Below, piece after piece: positions 47,811-57,856 of a stretch of 64,000 bases of DNA. The notes under the pieces were generated by a model. That model made no database searches. It was given only the letters and a program-made list of their open reading frames with translations, and was not told the DNA's origin. The DNA lies in assembly GCF_013391765.2 (NCBI RefSeq), contig NZ_JACBGI020000009.1:1-64000 (forward strand), given 5' to 3'. The position numbers and the translations under genes are program-made. How positions within the stretch are numbered: the stretch's first letter is position 1; every line of letters begins with the position of its first letter. Origin of the DNA: Thiomicrorhabdus heinhorstiae. GTDB taxonomy: Bacteria > Pseudomonadota > Gammaproteobacteria > Thiomicrospirales > Thiomicrospiraceae.

Positions 47811-48257
47811 TTATTTTTCTTCCCAGTTTCCGATGGTGGCATTAATACCTTCGCCACCGTCCATGCCGTCGGCTCCGTAAGTAAAGAGGTCAAACTCGCC
47901 ATGTTCACCCGGCTGGAGGTAAAGATAAGGATTTCCCCAAGGGTCCTTCGGCAATTGATCCAGCAATTTTTTCCAATGCTTCGGTTCAGGATCGCTATCC
48001 GGTTTGGTCACCAGAGCTTCCAAGCCCTGATCGGTCGTAGGGAAATTGTAATTATCCAGCTTGTACAGCTGCAGTGCCGACGAAATAGCGCCAATGTCCT
48101 GCTTCGCTTTCACGATACGCGCTTCATCCGGACGATCCATTAATTTCGGTACAACGAAAGTTGCCAAAACCGCCAAGATCACTACTACAACCATCAACTC
48201 GATCAGGGTAAAACCGCGTTGGTTCGATCCCTTGCGAAATTGCTTGTTCAATTTCAT
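47811..48257 (-). CDS. gspG: Type II secretion major pseudopilin GspG
   Basis: GspG builds the pseudopilus shaft. The 148-residue prepilin has KGSNQRG before [17 protein letters not shown] and the conserved [15 protein letters not shown] and [10 protein letters not shown] segments that form the calcium-binding GspG C-terminal region. AAGGAAA precedes the ATG. It is the most conserved pseudopilin of the operon. Confidence 0.97.
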   Translation of the reverse strand: MKLNKQFRKGSNQRGFTLIELMVVVVILAVLATFVVPKLMDRPDEARIVKAKQDIGAISSALQLYKLDNYNFPTTDQGLEALVTKPDSDPEPKHWKKLLDQLPKDPWGNPYLYLQPGEHGEFDLFTYGADGMDGGEGINATIGNWEEK

Positions 48258-48295
48258 TTTTATTTCCTTTACGTCTTAGAAATCCAAAAACTTTG

Positions 48296-49513
48296 TTAAC
48301 CGATCATCTGATTCATTTCGAAAATCGGCATCATAATCGCCAGAACGATCGTCAGAACCACACCACCCATCACGATGATCAACAGAGGTTCCAGCAAGCT
48401 GACCAAAGTCGCCGCGGCATTTTCCACCCCCATTTCGTAATGTTTGGCGCCTTTTAACAGCATATTGTGCAAACGCCCTTGCCCTTCCCCGGTTTTGACC
48501 AGATTGAGCAACAACGGCGGAAAAAATCCGGCCTCTTCCATACTGGCATGCACACTGTTCCCGCGACGAACCTTTTCGACCATCTGTTCGACACCACGTT
48601 TCATCGGATCAAGAGTCATGACTTCGGATGAAATATGCAAAGCGTCGCGCACCGCAACCCCGCTTGCCAGCAAAACCCCGAACGTTCGCGCCCAGCGCGC
48701 GGTTGCGCCATAAACCACAAACCGGCCGACTCCCGGCAGACGCATTAACAAGCGGTGAAACTTGAAACGCAATGCCGGACGCTTCAGCAAAAGCTTAAAC
48801 AAAACAAACATACCGAAGAGTGCGACCAGCATCGCCCCCCAGTAATTCTGAACAAAACCGCTTAAACTCAAGAGCCCCTGAGTCAAAGGCGGCAGAGCCT
48901 GATGCATATTATCGAACACCGACACCACCTTAGGCACTACATACACCATCAGGAAAAACACGATGCCCAGAGCAACCGTTACCATCAAAGCCGGATAGAT
49001 CAAGGCGGTTTTCATCTTCTTATTAAGCTGATCACGCTGCTCTATTGAATCCGCCAGTCTCGATAACACCTCGCTGAGATGTCCACTCTCTTCACCCGCC
49101 TGAATAATCGCAATATAGTCTTGTGGCAATCTAAAATGCGAAACCTGCATGGCCCGCGCCAGAGGATAACCCTCGCTGACTTTAGAGTGCAAACCACCGA
49201 TAAAACGCGCCACCAGCTTAGCATTCGCCTGCTGCGACAACGCTTTTAAAGCCTGATTTAAAGGCGTACCCGCTTCAAGCAAGGTGAAAACTTCACGGGT
49301 AAACAACGCCAAGTCAGCAGTCGAGATTTTCGGCGCAAACCAGCCCGCCGAAGACTTGGATTCTTTTTTTCGGCCGTCCAGTTCTTTAATTGCAACCGGA
49401 CTTAAGCTCTGCTCGCGCAGCCATTGACGCACCTGCCGCTCGGAGTCGGCCTCATGCATTCCTTTGCGCTGTTGTCCGGCGGCACTGAGCGCGCGATATT
49501 CATACAGAGCCAT
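48296..49513 (-). CDS. gspF: Type II secretion inner-membrane platform protein GspF
   Basis: The 405-residue protein (E. coli-type length 405) has two GspF domains (about 70-190 and 275-395) with membrane helices near 170-190, 220-240 and 375-395. Motifs include LFTREVFTLLEAGTPLNQAL. GspF is the polytopic core of the inner-membrane platform. Confidence 0.96.
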   Translation of the reverse strand: MALYEYRALSAAGQQRKGMHEADSERQVRQWLREQSLSPVAIKELDGRKKESKSSAGWFAPKISTADLALFTREVFTLLEAGTPLNQALKALSQQANAKLVARFIGGLHSKVSEGYPLARAMQVSHFRLPQDYIAIIQAGEESGHLSEVLSRLADSIEQRDQLNKKMKTALIYPALMVTVALGIVFFLMVYVVPKVVSVFDNMHQALPPLTQGLLSLSGFVQNYWGAMLVALFGMFVLFKLLLKRPALRFKFHRLLMRLPGVGRFVVYGATARWARTFGVLLASGVAVRDALHISSEVMTLDPMKRGVEQMVEKVRRGNSVHASMEEAGFFPPLLLNLVKTGEGQGRLHNMLLKGAKHYEMGVENAAATLVSLLEPLLIIVMGGVVLTIVLAIMMPIFEMNQMIG

Positions 49514-49536
49514 AACAGCCCTCGCCTACAAACGCT

Positions 49537-50994
49537 CTAATTCTGGGTAACACGCAACACTTCTTCCAAACTGGTTTTACCTTCCAGTACCGCTTGATAG
49601 CCGCTCTGATTAATCGAAGGCGTTTTTTGTCTCAAGTAAACTTCCATTTCCGCTTCAGACGCATCGGCGTGAATCATCCGCCGCACTTCCTCGTCCACCA
49701 CCAATAATTCAAACAAACCCATTCGCCCTTGATAGCCGGTTTGCTGGCAGTGATCGCAACCAACCGGCTGATAAATTGTCGCTTCTTCGACGCCCATCAG
49801 GCGGCACTCGGTTTCATCCGCCTGGTGCGCCTGTTTACAATGCGGACACAAACGACGTACCAGACGCTGCGCGAGCACACCGACGAGACTGGAAGAGATC
49901 AGGAAAGATTCGATTCCCATGTCGCGCAATCGCGTCACGGCGCCGACAGCCGTATTGGTATGCAGAGTGGACAGCACCAAGTGCCCGGTCAAGGAAGCCT
50001 GAACGGCAATTTCGGCGGTTTCGATATCGCGGATCTCCCCGATCATGACCACATCCGGGTCTTGACGCAGCAAGGCACGCAGCCCTTTAGCAAACGTCAT
50101 ATCCGCCTTGATATTCACCTGAGTCTGATTAATGCCTTCGATGTTGTATTCCACCGGATCTTCGATGGTCATGATATTGCGTTCACTGCTGTTCAAACGC
50201 GTCAAACCGGCATAAAGCGTCGTCGATTTACCGGAACCGGTCGGCCCGGTAACAAGGAAAATACCATGCGCTTTGGACAAAGCCTGCTGTACTCCGGATT
50301 CCAGATTCTGCGGCAATCCCAGATCCTGCAGTGTCAGACGTTCGGAACTCTTGTCCAACAGACGCAAGACCACACGCTCACCAAAACTGGATGGTACGGT
50401 GGAAACACGCAAATCCACAGCTCGACCACCCAGTTTCAAAGAGATGCGACCATCCTGCGGGAGACGTTTTTCAGCAATATCCAGCTTCGCCATAACCTTG
50501 ATACGCGACACCAGCATCGACGCTAAACCGACTTTCGGCGTCAAAACCGTATTTAATACGCCGTCGACACGAAAACGAATACGCAGTTGATTCTCAAAGG
50601 GTTCAATATGAATATCGGAGGCATCGGCACGGATCGCTTCGGTCAAGACCGCATTCAGAAGTTTAATGATCGGAGCGTCGTCGGCACTGTCCAACAGGTC
50701 TTCAGGCTCGCCAAGCTCGGCAACCACCATCGCCAGGTCCTCACCTTCCAAACCTTCAATGGACTCCATCGATGATTGAGAGCTGTTAGCGTAGCGGTTC
50801 TGGATTTTTCGCTCAAAAGCCTCTCCCGGCAAAAGTTCGATTTCTACTTTCGATCCGGCCAAACGCGCTTGAAGATCCTGCAGAGCGGTAAACGGCGTTT
50901 TATCGGTAATAAAAAGTTTAAAACCACCATCCAAACCATCGGAAAGCACTACGTCGTTACTGCGCGCAAAAGTAAAAGGAATTTCGACCATCAT
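49537..50994 (-). CDS. gspE: Type II secretion ATPase GspE
   Basis: GspE powers pseudopilus assembly. The 485-residue protein has an N1E-like N-domain, Walker A GPTGSGKSTTLYAGL near 252, Walker B region DPDVVMIGEIRDIETAEIA, and the tetracysteine zinc motif CPHCKQ...CDHCQQ near 388-425. The ATG at 50994 overlaps the gspD stop as ATGA; a second ATG follows directly. Confidence 0.97.
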   Translation of the reverse strand: MMVEIPFTFARSNDVVLSDGLDGGFKLFITDKTPFTALQDLQARLAGSKVEIELLPGEAFERKIQNRYANSSQSSMESIEGLEGEDLAMVVAELGEPEDLLDSADDAPIIKLLNAVLTEAIRADASDIHIEPFENQLRIRFRVDGVLNTVLTPKVGLASMLVSRIKVMAKLDIAEKRLPQDGRISLKLGGRAVDLRVSTVPSSFGERVVLRLLDKSSERLTLQDLGLPQNLESGVQQALSKAHGIFLVTGPTGSGKSTTLYAGLTRLNSSERNIMTIEDPVEYNIEGINQTQVNIKADMTFAKGLRALLRQDPDVVMIGEIRDIETAEIAVQASLTGHLVLSTLHTNTAVGAVTRLRDMGIESFLISSSLVGVLAQRLVRRLCPHCKQAHQADETECRLMGVEEATIYQPVGCDHCQQTGYQGRMGLFELLVVDEEVRRMIHADASEAEMEVYLRQKTPSINQSGYQAVLEGKTSLEEVLRVTQN

Positions 50995-53231
50995 AGGCCA
51001 AGAATCTCCTCGGAGGTATTCGGGTAAACCTCCAGGCCACCGACCTTATAAGGCTCTTTAGGCTCTGACGGTTTACTTTCACTGACGGTACTTGCCGGCT
51101 TTTCAACTTCTACCGGAGACTCGTTTTTCACCACCGCTTTACTCTCGATCACTACCGGCTTTTTGGAACTTTCGACCTGTTCTGCCTGACCAGACGTATC
51201 ATATCCCTGCTTCCACTGTTCCAAGGTAGGCAGTTTAGGACGCAAGCCTTCCAGCATTCCGGAATCTTTCTGCAACATTCGCGCCTGTTCTCCGTAGATG
51301 TAACGGTATTTCTTCTGACTATAAAAATCGCTGGTCATATTGTCGCGAACAATAACCGGGCGCAGGAACACCATCAAATTGGCTTTTTCACGCTTGTTAT
51401 CGGTTGAACGGAACAAAGCACCAAGCCCTGGAATATCCCCCAAACCTGGAACCTTGGATACCACCTCGGTCTCTTTTTCGTTAATCAAACCGCCGAGCAC
51501 GACAACCTTACCGTCGCCGACAATGACTTTGGTTTTAATCTGGCGCTTAGAGGTTTGAATATCGACCGCCTCGCCTTTCGGCAGGATGTCGGAAACTTCC
51601 TGATCGATATCCAGATAAATTTCGTTACCTTCATTGATCTGCGGCTTCACCTTTAAAGACAGACCGACGTTTTCACGTTCAATCGTATTGAAGGCGTCGC
51701 TTACCGCCGAAGTGGTGCTGGTATAACTACCGGTCTGAATCGGCACTTCACGACCGACCAGAATTTCCGCTTCTTCGTTATCCAAAGTCAGAATCGAAGG
51801 CGTGGCCAGAATATTCGAGGATGAATCACTGTGCAGCGCATTCAGTAGTGCGCCCCAGCCGGTATTGCCCGATGCATCGACGCTACCGCCACCGATGGTA
51901 ATCCCGGTATTGATTCCCGCCGCCTGCGCAGCCAGGTTTCCGGTATTGGCCAAAATGGTTGCCAGGCTGCCGGTCAAATTCAGGATACCGACGCCATTGT
52001 TGCCGAGGGCTGCCCATTCGACACCAAGCGCCGCAGCCTTATCTTCGGAAATCTCCACAAAAATCGCTTCGATCAACACTTGCGCCCGGCGGATATCCAG
52101 CTGCTTGATGACGTTTTTCAAAGCCGTCACTACCGCAACCGGTGCACTGATAATCACCGCATTCATTCGTTCGTCGGCTTCGATACTGATCTGCTCTTTC
52201 AGCTGTGTCGAATCGGCACGAGCCAGACTGTTATTATTCACCGTCTGCACTGTTGCTGTCTGTTCGCCAGCAGCCCCTTCCGCTACAGGAACCGGAGCGG
52301 AAACCGTTTTTGAACCGCTATCCTCTGACGAAGAAGCACTTAACAAAGTGCGGTTGCCGGCAATTTTCTGCAGGATCGGCACCAGATCGGCCGCTTTCGC
52401 ATAACGCAGATATACCACCTGAACTTTCCCTTCCGAAGCAACCGGCACATCCAAATCGGCAACCAGTGCGCGCAACATCATGCGTTTTTGCTCGTCACCA
52501 CTTAAAATCAAACGGTTCGAACGCTCGTCAAAACTGACGTTGACATCCAGACCGCCCTGAGTTTTCGGAAGAACCGATTTCAGGGTTTTCGCCATCTCTT
52601 CTGCCGAAGCGTGCTGAACATTGATTACCTCATAATGGCCTTGAGTATCGATATCGACTCGCTTAAGAATACTTTTAATCCGTTGAATATTGGCGATGGT
52701 ATCGGTAATGATCAGCGTATTGCTTTCCGCCAAAGCGACCAGATGACCTTCGCGAGCAACCAGAGGACGCAAAACCGCAACCAGCTTGGTCGCTTCGACA
52801 TGGTCGACCGGAATGACTTCGCTGACCCAGGATTCGCTGTTCTCTTTCCAGTTCCGGTAAGACAGCTGATCACGCGCCAGGTTTGCCGGTACGATTTTAA
52901 TGACATCGCCACTCGGAACAGCGACATAGCCATGAACGTTCAGCACCGCCAACAGGGTTTGATAAAGCGCGTGAGGATCCATTCCATCCGGTGCAATCAC
53001 GGTCACCTTGCCTTTAACGCGCGGATCGATAATAAAATTCTGTCCGGAAATTTTTGCGACCGCTTCAATGACCGTAGTAATGTCGACGTCTTTGAAATTC
53101 TGAACCAGTTCACCCGCAGCCTGCACTGCCGAAGCGCACAATAGCCCCACACCCAGAACAATGGCTCTTAAACGGGTAGAGAAGCTGCGTCTACTAACAG
53201 ATTCATCTGGACGCGAATAGGTTGAATACAT
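50991..53231 (-). CDS. gspD: Type II secretion outer-membrane secretin GspD
   Basis: The 746-residue protein has a signal peptide (hydrophobic IVLGVGLLCASAVQAAG, cleaved near 39), the N0 domain (FKDVDITTVIEAVAKISGQN), N1-N3 domains, and the secretin barrel with VPIQTGSYTSTT and the conserved VPGLGDIPGLGALFR. The C-terminal 100 residues are Pro/Glu/Ser-rich without a clear S-domain, so pilotin use is uncertain. AAGGAAA precedes the ATG. Confidence 0.97.
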   Translation of the reverse strand: MYSTYSRPDESVSRRSFSTRLRAIVLGVGLLCASAVQAAGELVQNFKDVDITTVIEAVAKISGQNFIIDPRVKGKVTVIAPDGMDPHALYQTLLAVLNVHGYVAVPSGDVIKIVPANLARDQLSYRNWKENSESWVSEVIPVDHVEATKLVAVLRPLVAREGHLVALAESNTLIITDTIANIQRIKSILKRVDIDTQGHYEVINVQHASAEEMAKTLKSVLPKTQGGLDVNVSFDERSNRLILSGDEQKRMMLRALVADLDVPVASEGKVQVVYLRYAKAADLVPILQKIAGNRTLLSASSSEDSGSKTVSAPVPVAEGAAGEQTATVQTVNNNSLARADSTQLKEQISIEADERMNAVIISAPVAVVTALKNVIKQLDIRRAQVLIEAIFVEISEDKAAALGVEWAALGNNGVGILNLTGSLATILANTGNLAAQAAGINTGITIGGGSVDASGNTGWGALLNALHSDSSSNILATPSILTLDNEEAEILVGREVPIQTGSYTSTTSAVSDAFNTIERENVGLSLKVKPQINEGNEIYLDIDQEVSDILPKGEAVDIQTSKRQIKTKVIVGDGKVVVLGGLINEKETEVVSKVPGLGDIPGLGALFRSTDNKREKANLMVFLRPVIVRDNMTSDFYSQKKYRYIYGEQARMLQKDSGMLEGLRPKLPTLEQWKQGYDTSGQAEQVESSKKPVVIESKAVVKNESPVEVEKPASTVSESKPSEPKEPYKVGGLEVYPNTSEEILGL

Positions 53232-53277
53232 AAAAACGTTTCCTTATGGTTTTAGCTCGTTCGGAGAGAATCAGTAA

Positions 53278-54138
53278 TCAGTTCAGATTAACTTCAACTG
53301 AAATCTCCTGGCCTTTTCTTTCTAATGTCATTGTAAACAGCGTCTGGTTCAGCATTTGCTGCCATTTTTCAGGTGAGGTCGCCAGCTCGGAGATATCAGC
53401 ACCGTCAACCGCCTTTAACAGATCTCCCGACTCAAAGCCCAGCGCTTTGAAAATAGCCTGCTCTTTACGCGGCCATAGTTTTACGGCAGAAATCTTTCCA
53501 TTTTTCTGGACAGGTTGAAAGCGAACGTATTGCGTGATGGTCAACGGAGATTGTTTCAATTGTTCTTTGATCGTTTGCAGACGTTCTTTTTGCGAGCTGT
53601 CCAGCACAGGATTTTCCATAGATGACGGCGCGGTCATGTCCAAAGTGCTGTCACGACCCTGCAGCGGAATTTCTTCAAGAACGCCTCGATTGGAAACCAC
53701 GACCGAATCACGTAAAACTTCAACCAGCTCGACCTGATCCCGCAACTCCTCACCCACGGCAACCACCTTGGTCTCTCCGCCGTCTTTAACAACCGCAACG
53801 CCACCATCGGCTGTTTTCAGCAAGCCGATCAGCTTGATATTCAAACGACTTTCCTGAATCGGCTGCTGAGAAACAACTGCACTCTTCTCGACTTTTTGCT
53901 CCGGCTTGCCGAACAGATAGACTAAATCCGGGCGAGCATTGGACTTTGCCGCCGCAGCCGAAGAGGCATTTTGCAATACCGGCTGCTGCGGACTTAAAGG
54001 CGTGTCGAACCAGCGTGATGCCATGCTACCGGCCTGCCATGCGATCAGAATCAATAACAGCGCAAACAGCCAACGTGCAAGCATAGCCTGCTTAGCCGTT
54101 CCCAAGGCAAACTTTTCATAATTAATAAATGACGTCAA
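53278..54138 (-). CDS. gspC: Type II secretion protein GspC
   Basis: GspC couples the inner-membrane platform to the secretin. The 286-residue protein has one membrane helix (ARWLFALLLILIAWQAGSMA, about 21-40), an HR domain (about 105-175, LNIKLIGLLKTADGGVAVV) and a C-terminal PDZ domain (about 195-286, FKALGFESGDLLKAVDG). The start is a TTG at 54138 with AGAGG at good spacing; an ATG at 54084 would remove the cytoplasmic tail. It is the first gene of the gsp operon. Confidence 0.94.
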   Translation of the reverse strand: MTSFINYEKFALGTAKQAMLARWLFALLLILIAWQAGSMASRWFDTPLSPQQPVLQNASSAAAAKSNARPDLVYLFGKPEQKVEKSAVVSQQPIQESRLNIKLIGLLKTADGGVAVVKDGGETKVVAVGEELRDQVELVEVLRDSVVVSNRGVLEEIPLQGRDSTLDMTAPSSMENPVLDSSQKERLQTIKEQLKQSPLTITQYVRFQPVQKNGKISAVKLWPRKEQAIFKALGFESGDLLKAVDGADISELATSPEKWQQMLNQTLFTMTLERKGQEISVEVNLN

Positions 54139-54271
54139 AAAATCCGACCTCTAAACACAGCGGCTTTTACAAGATAAACAGGAATAATTCGCAATTGGAC
54201 AAGAATAACTATTGTAACCTATGGCTGGCAAAATAAAACGCTCTCACCGTAAAACAATTCTGGAGACATCT

Positions 54272-56131
54272 TTACAAACTCCAGCGGCTTAAAAAATTCA
54301 ATTTTTTGCGCTGCCGATGTTCCATTCGACTAAGTATATTATCCAGCACTCGCAGCGTATCGCCAAGAAATGCGCCTTTATTCAGCATGACACACTCAGC
54401 CCTGACGCTCATAGCGGCATCGGTGATCTCCGGACGGGAAATCACTCCGCTTTTATTCAAGGTTTCCAGAACCTGAGTCGCCCAGATAACCGGCACTTGC
54501 GCCGCTGCGCACAGCCACAGAATATCTTCCTGAATTTCGGCCAAACGAACACTGCCTAATTCCACCGCCAAATCGCCGCGGGCGATCATCACGGCAAACG
54601 GAATCCGGTCGACATTCTTTAGCAGAATCGATCCCAGGTTGCGAACCCCTTCACGGGTTTCGATTTTTGCAATGATCGGCAAGTGTCCGGCTTGCAACGC
54701 CTGCAACTTCTGTTGCAGAACTTCAATATCGTCGACCTTCTGTACAAACGAGAGTGCCACCATGTCCGCATGCTCGGCAATGCAGTGCAGATCATGTTCA
54801 TCCTTTTCGCTCAAAGGCGGCAACTGTAAAACCGTTTCCGGGAAGTTCACTCCTTTATCGGCTTTAATCTTCACTCCATTAGCGCCGGCAATATCTACCC
54901 TTAGCCAGACGCCATGTTCGTCGATATTTTCGATTCGGCAACCTAATTTACCGTCGTCAAACCACACCGACTGCCCCTCTTCCAATTGATCCAATATCTC
55001 AGGCAAGGTAATCGAGATGATCACCGGACGTATCTCACGGCCGTTTTCATCGTATTTCGCCGCGTGACAGTGACGATGAGTACGACTAATAAGAATCCGC
55101 TCACCTTTACGAACGCGGATATCCACCGGTTGACCGTCGAATTCCGGCAAGGCAAAACTGCCTAAATATTTTAGATTGCCCTTTTCACTGATGCGCTGCC
55201 AGCGGAATTCCATTTTCGGCACCAGATAACAGTTCTGCTCACAGACCCCCTTCCAGGTTCCATCCGATAGCGGTTGCTGCATACGAATCAGGCGTTTTTT
55301 ACCGCGCGCATCCTCAAAGACGAATACATCGCCAACGTACAGTTCGTTCATCACCTCTTTAGGCAGAGGCAAATGCGGCACATTTTCCAAAAACGACGGC
55401 AAATCCTCCTGCGAAATTTCCTTGTGGTAAAACAGCACTTCTGCAGGAGCCAATAATTTTCCGGTCGGTTTTTTGCTGACTTTCAAATGCACCACCGCAG
55501 GACCGAGTACAAGATCGTTGGTACGCAATTTGTGACCGGCGAGGTCAAACATGATCTGAGCATCGATCCCCAGTTCTTTTTGCGCCTTGCGCACATGTTT
55601 GACCATCTGGCGCCATTCGGATTCGTTGTCATGCGCGCAATTAATGCGAAAACAGTCCGCACCGGCTTTTAACCATTCCTTAACCTGTTCACCGTTCCAG
55701 GCTGCCTGAGTCGGCAAGGTCACCATTATCCGCGAGCTTCGATGCCCCGAACGTTGCGGACCAAACAGGGCTTTGGTCTCTTCGCTCAAAATCTGCTCTG
55801 AAGGACAAAAATCGGCATACTCCAGCTGAAAATCACGCGAAGACAATTTCCCTAGAAGCGCCAAAACACCTTCCAAACCACTCATCACATTGGCTTCGGA
55901 ATGCGCAAGGGAAGAGATCGAAAAAGAAGACAAGCGCTTTTGCAGATCCGTCAGATCGTGCTGACGCAATGCAATATACAGAGCAAGATTATATTGCCGC
56001 GCCGACGCCGTTCCGGGTGACAGCCCGATCTCGTTCAGCATCGTCTGCGCCTGCTCCACAATCAAACCGCGAAGCCGCAAAACCTCTTCGAATAAACTTT
56101 GAATTTCGGAATCGTCGTACCGCAAAGTCAT
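54272..56131 (-). CDS. Long pyruvate kinase-like protein lacking the C-terminal regulatory domain
   Basis: The 619-residue protein has an unassigned helical N-terminus (about 1-125), then a pyruvate-kinase barrel: SRIMVTLPTQ, ADCFRINCAHDN (matching RLNFSHG), FDLAGHKLRT (matching DTKGPEIRT), LPPLSEKDEHDL, IIAKIETREGV with the catalytic Lys, and AVMIARGDLAVELG. A large B-domain-like insertion lies at about 220-400. The usual MLSGESA segment is MLNKGAF, and the protein ends soon after, so the C-domain that binds effectors is missing. Changes at PykF-equivalent active-site positions (for example Ser of SHG to Ala, Lys of DTKGP to Ala) leave the reaction uncertain. It is 133 bases upstream of gspC on the same strand. 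Confidence 0.75.
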   Translation of the reverse strand: MTLRYDDSEIQSLFEEVLRLRGLIVEQAQTMLNEIGLSPGTASARQYNLALYIALRQHDLTDLQKRLSSFSISSLAHSEANVMSGLEGVLALLGKLSSRDFQLEYADFCPSEQILSEETKALFGPQRSGHRSSRIMVTLPTQAAWNGEQVKEWLKAGADCFRINCAHDNESEWRQMVKHVRKAQKELGIDAQIMFDLAGHKLRTNDLVLGPAVVHLKVSKKPTGKLLAPAEVLFYHKEISQEDLPSFLENVPHLPLPKEVMNELYVGDVFVFEDARGKKRLIRMQQPLSDGTWKGVCEQNCYLVPKMEFRWQRISEKGNLKYLGSFALPEFDGQPVDIRVRKGERILISRTHRHCHAAKYDENGREIRPVIISITLPEILDQLEEGQSVWFDDGKLGCRIENIDEHGVWLRVDIAGANGVKIKADKGVNFPETVLQLPPLSEKDEHDLHCIAEHADMVALSFVQKVDDIEVLQQKLQALQAGHLPIIAKIETREGVRNLGSILLKNVDRIPFAVMIARGDLAVELGSVRLAEIQEDILWLCAAAQVPVIWATQVLETLNKSGVISRPEITDAAMSVRAECVMLNKGAFLGDTLRVLDNILSRMEHRQRKKLNFLSRWSL

Positions 56132-56633
56132 TTAACCCCTGATCCTGATGCTAATTCTGGAAAACGACCTATTAAACCATGCCACTGTTTCAACAAAATG
56201 ACACAAGTCAACTTCAAGACAAAATGACCACTTATTTCCCTGAAAAACCCATGGTTCCGCAGGACCATCAAACCGTAACAACCGAGTTATCAATGAGACA
56301 AAGTGTAAAGAAATGAAGAAAATCGTTTTACATTTTACCCATGTCGGATATAACCTACCTCTAACGCCGGAATGGAAAACTTCCGTGTCGAAAACCTGCC
56401 AAGGATTTTTTGACGACGATTTCCATAACGGCGAGATTGGGTAAATAAGAAAACCGAGAGTAACCGGGCTTTCAAACGGAAAGCGATTATCCAAGGCTTT
56501 CTTATTTAGCGCTAATGAAACTCATGTTTGACCGACCAAAGGGACTGCCTGGCAGCTATCATTCAACGCCGGAAACGGCTGACATGAAAATTTGCACGGC
56601 GACTCCGCAAACAAAAAAATCAAAAATAATTCT
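56132..56633. other. 500-base divergent intergenic region
   Basis: The interval separates the minus-strand pyruvate-kinase-like gene from the plus-strand XRE-cupin gene. I find no protein of recognisable type; an AT-rich stretch around 56290-56335 contains TGTAAA and TTTACA in inverted orientation (56304-56309 and 56327-56332), which could be part of a regulatory site. Confidence 0.35.
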
Positions 56634-57224
56634 ATGGAAAATCACGCAAATCTAGATTCCTTTATCGGAAAAGTTATCAACAACTTCCGTAAAAAACAGG
56701 GCCTGACGATCGCCGAAGTCTCCGAACAATCCAATATCAGCCGAGGCATGCTCAGTAAAATAGAAAACGGTCAGGTCTCTCCCAGCCTGGATTCGCTGTT
56801 AAGGATTTCGAAAACCCTTGGCGTACCGATTTCGGCTTTTTTCAAAGAGTTCGACTCCGAAGGCGAGAGTGCACAACTGGTGCGTGCCGACGAGCGCCTG
56901 GAAGTCGTGCGCCGCGGAACGAAAGTAGGGCACACCTATCATCTGCTTGCTTACGACACCGGTCCGAATAAAACCTTTGAGCCCTTCCTGATTTCACTCG
57001 ACAACAAAAGTGAAATCTTCCCTTCCTTCAGCCATGAAGGAAAAGTCTTTATGTACTTGCTGGAAGGGGAAATGGCTTATCGTCACGGTAAATCGATCTA
57101 CCAGATGAAACCTGGCGACTCCCTGACTTACGACGCATCGATCTCTCACGGACCGGAAGATTTGATTCAAGTACCGATCAAGTTTTTAAACATCATTATC
57201 TACGGCAACAGCGACAATACCTGA
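56634..57224 (+). CDS. XRE-family regulator with cupin sensor domain
   Basis: From the ATG at 56634 the protein is 196 residues. An N-terminal helix-turn-helix (about 8-65: RKKQGLTIAEVSEQSNISRG, MLSKIENGQVSPSLDSLLRI) is followed by a cupin domain (about 115-190: FSHEGKVFMYLLEGEMAYRH, MKPGDSLTYDASISHGPE). This layout is used by regulators that sense small metabolites. It precedes glnK-amtB and is near the split glutamate-synthase locus, so nitrogen or amine control is likely but not proven. Confidence 0.9.
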   Translation: MENHANLDSFIGKVINNFRKKQGLTIAEVSEQSNISRGMLSKIENGQVSPSLDSLLRISKTLGVPISAFFKEFDSEGESAQLVRADERLEVVRRGTKVGHTYHLLAYDTGPNKTFEPFLISLDNKSEIFPSFSHEGKVFMYLLEGEMAYRHGKSIYQMKPGDSLTYDASISHGPEDLIQVPIKFLNIIIYGNSDNT

Positions 57225-57235
57225 TCTGCCACAGA

Positions 57236-57270
57236 TGCACCAAAAAACCCTCCTCCCCCTTTTTGGTGCA
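57236..57270. repeat. Inverted repeat downstream of the XRE-cupin gene
   Basis: TGCACCAAAAA (57236-57246) and TTTTTGGTGCA (57260-57270) are perfect 11-base arms around a C-rich 13-base loop. It starts 12 bases after the regulator stop. It could end transcription, though the T run is inside the stem, or act as an operator ahead of glnK. Confidence 0.45.
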
Positions 57271-57409
57271 CTAATTCAGTTTCCTTTAAGTAAATTTTTG
57301 TTCTCAAAAGTAAAATAAAATCACTATACCGTTGAATTAAAAACACTTTTTCATTCTGGCAAGAAACTCTCTATTATCCACTCGGTATATTTGTTCCATA
57401 CCAATCCCA

Positions 57410-57434
57410 GAGGGTGGACCTGCAAACCGCCCTC
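57410..57434 (+). other. Hairpin in the glnK leader
   Basis: GAGGGTGG (57410-57417) pairs with CCGCCCTC (57427-57434) over 8 bases with one G-U pair and a 9-base loop. It ends 34 bases before the glnK ATG and is not followed by a T run, so it is a possible leader control element. Confidence 0.4.
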
Positions 57435-57444
57435 ATTCTTCTAA

Positions 57445-57807
<363 letters not shown>

Positions 57808-57856
57808 TTCAATTTACAAACTTAAACTTATGAGGGAACTCAACTGAGGTAACTTT

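Noticed and set aside
56132-56494. Minus-strand 120-residue frame upstream of the pyruvate-kinase-like gene
   Set aside because: No family resemblance, no ribosome site, and it lies in a divergent promoter region.
57350-57440. Possible sigma-54 promoter before glnK
   Set aside because: GG motifs are present but no GC falls at the required 10-base spacing.
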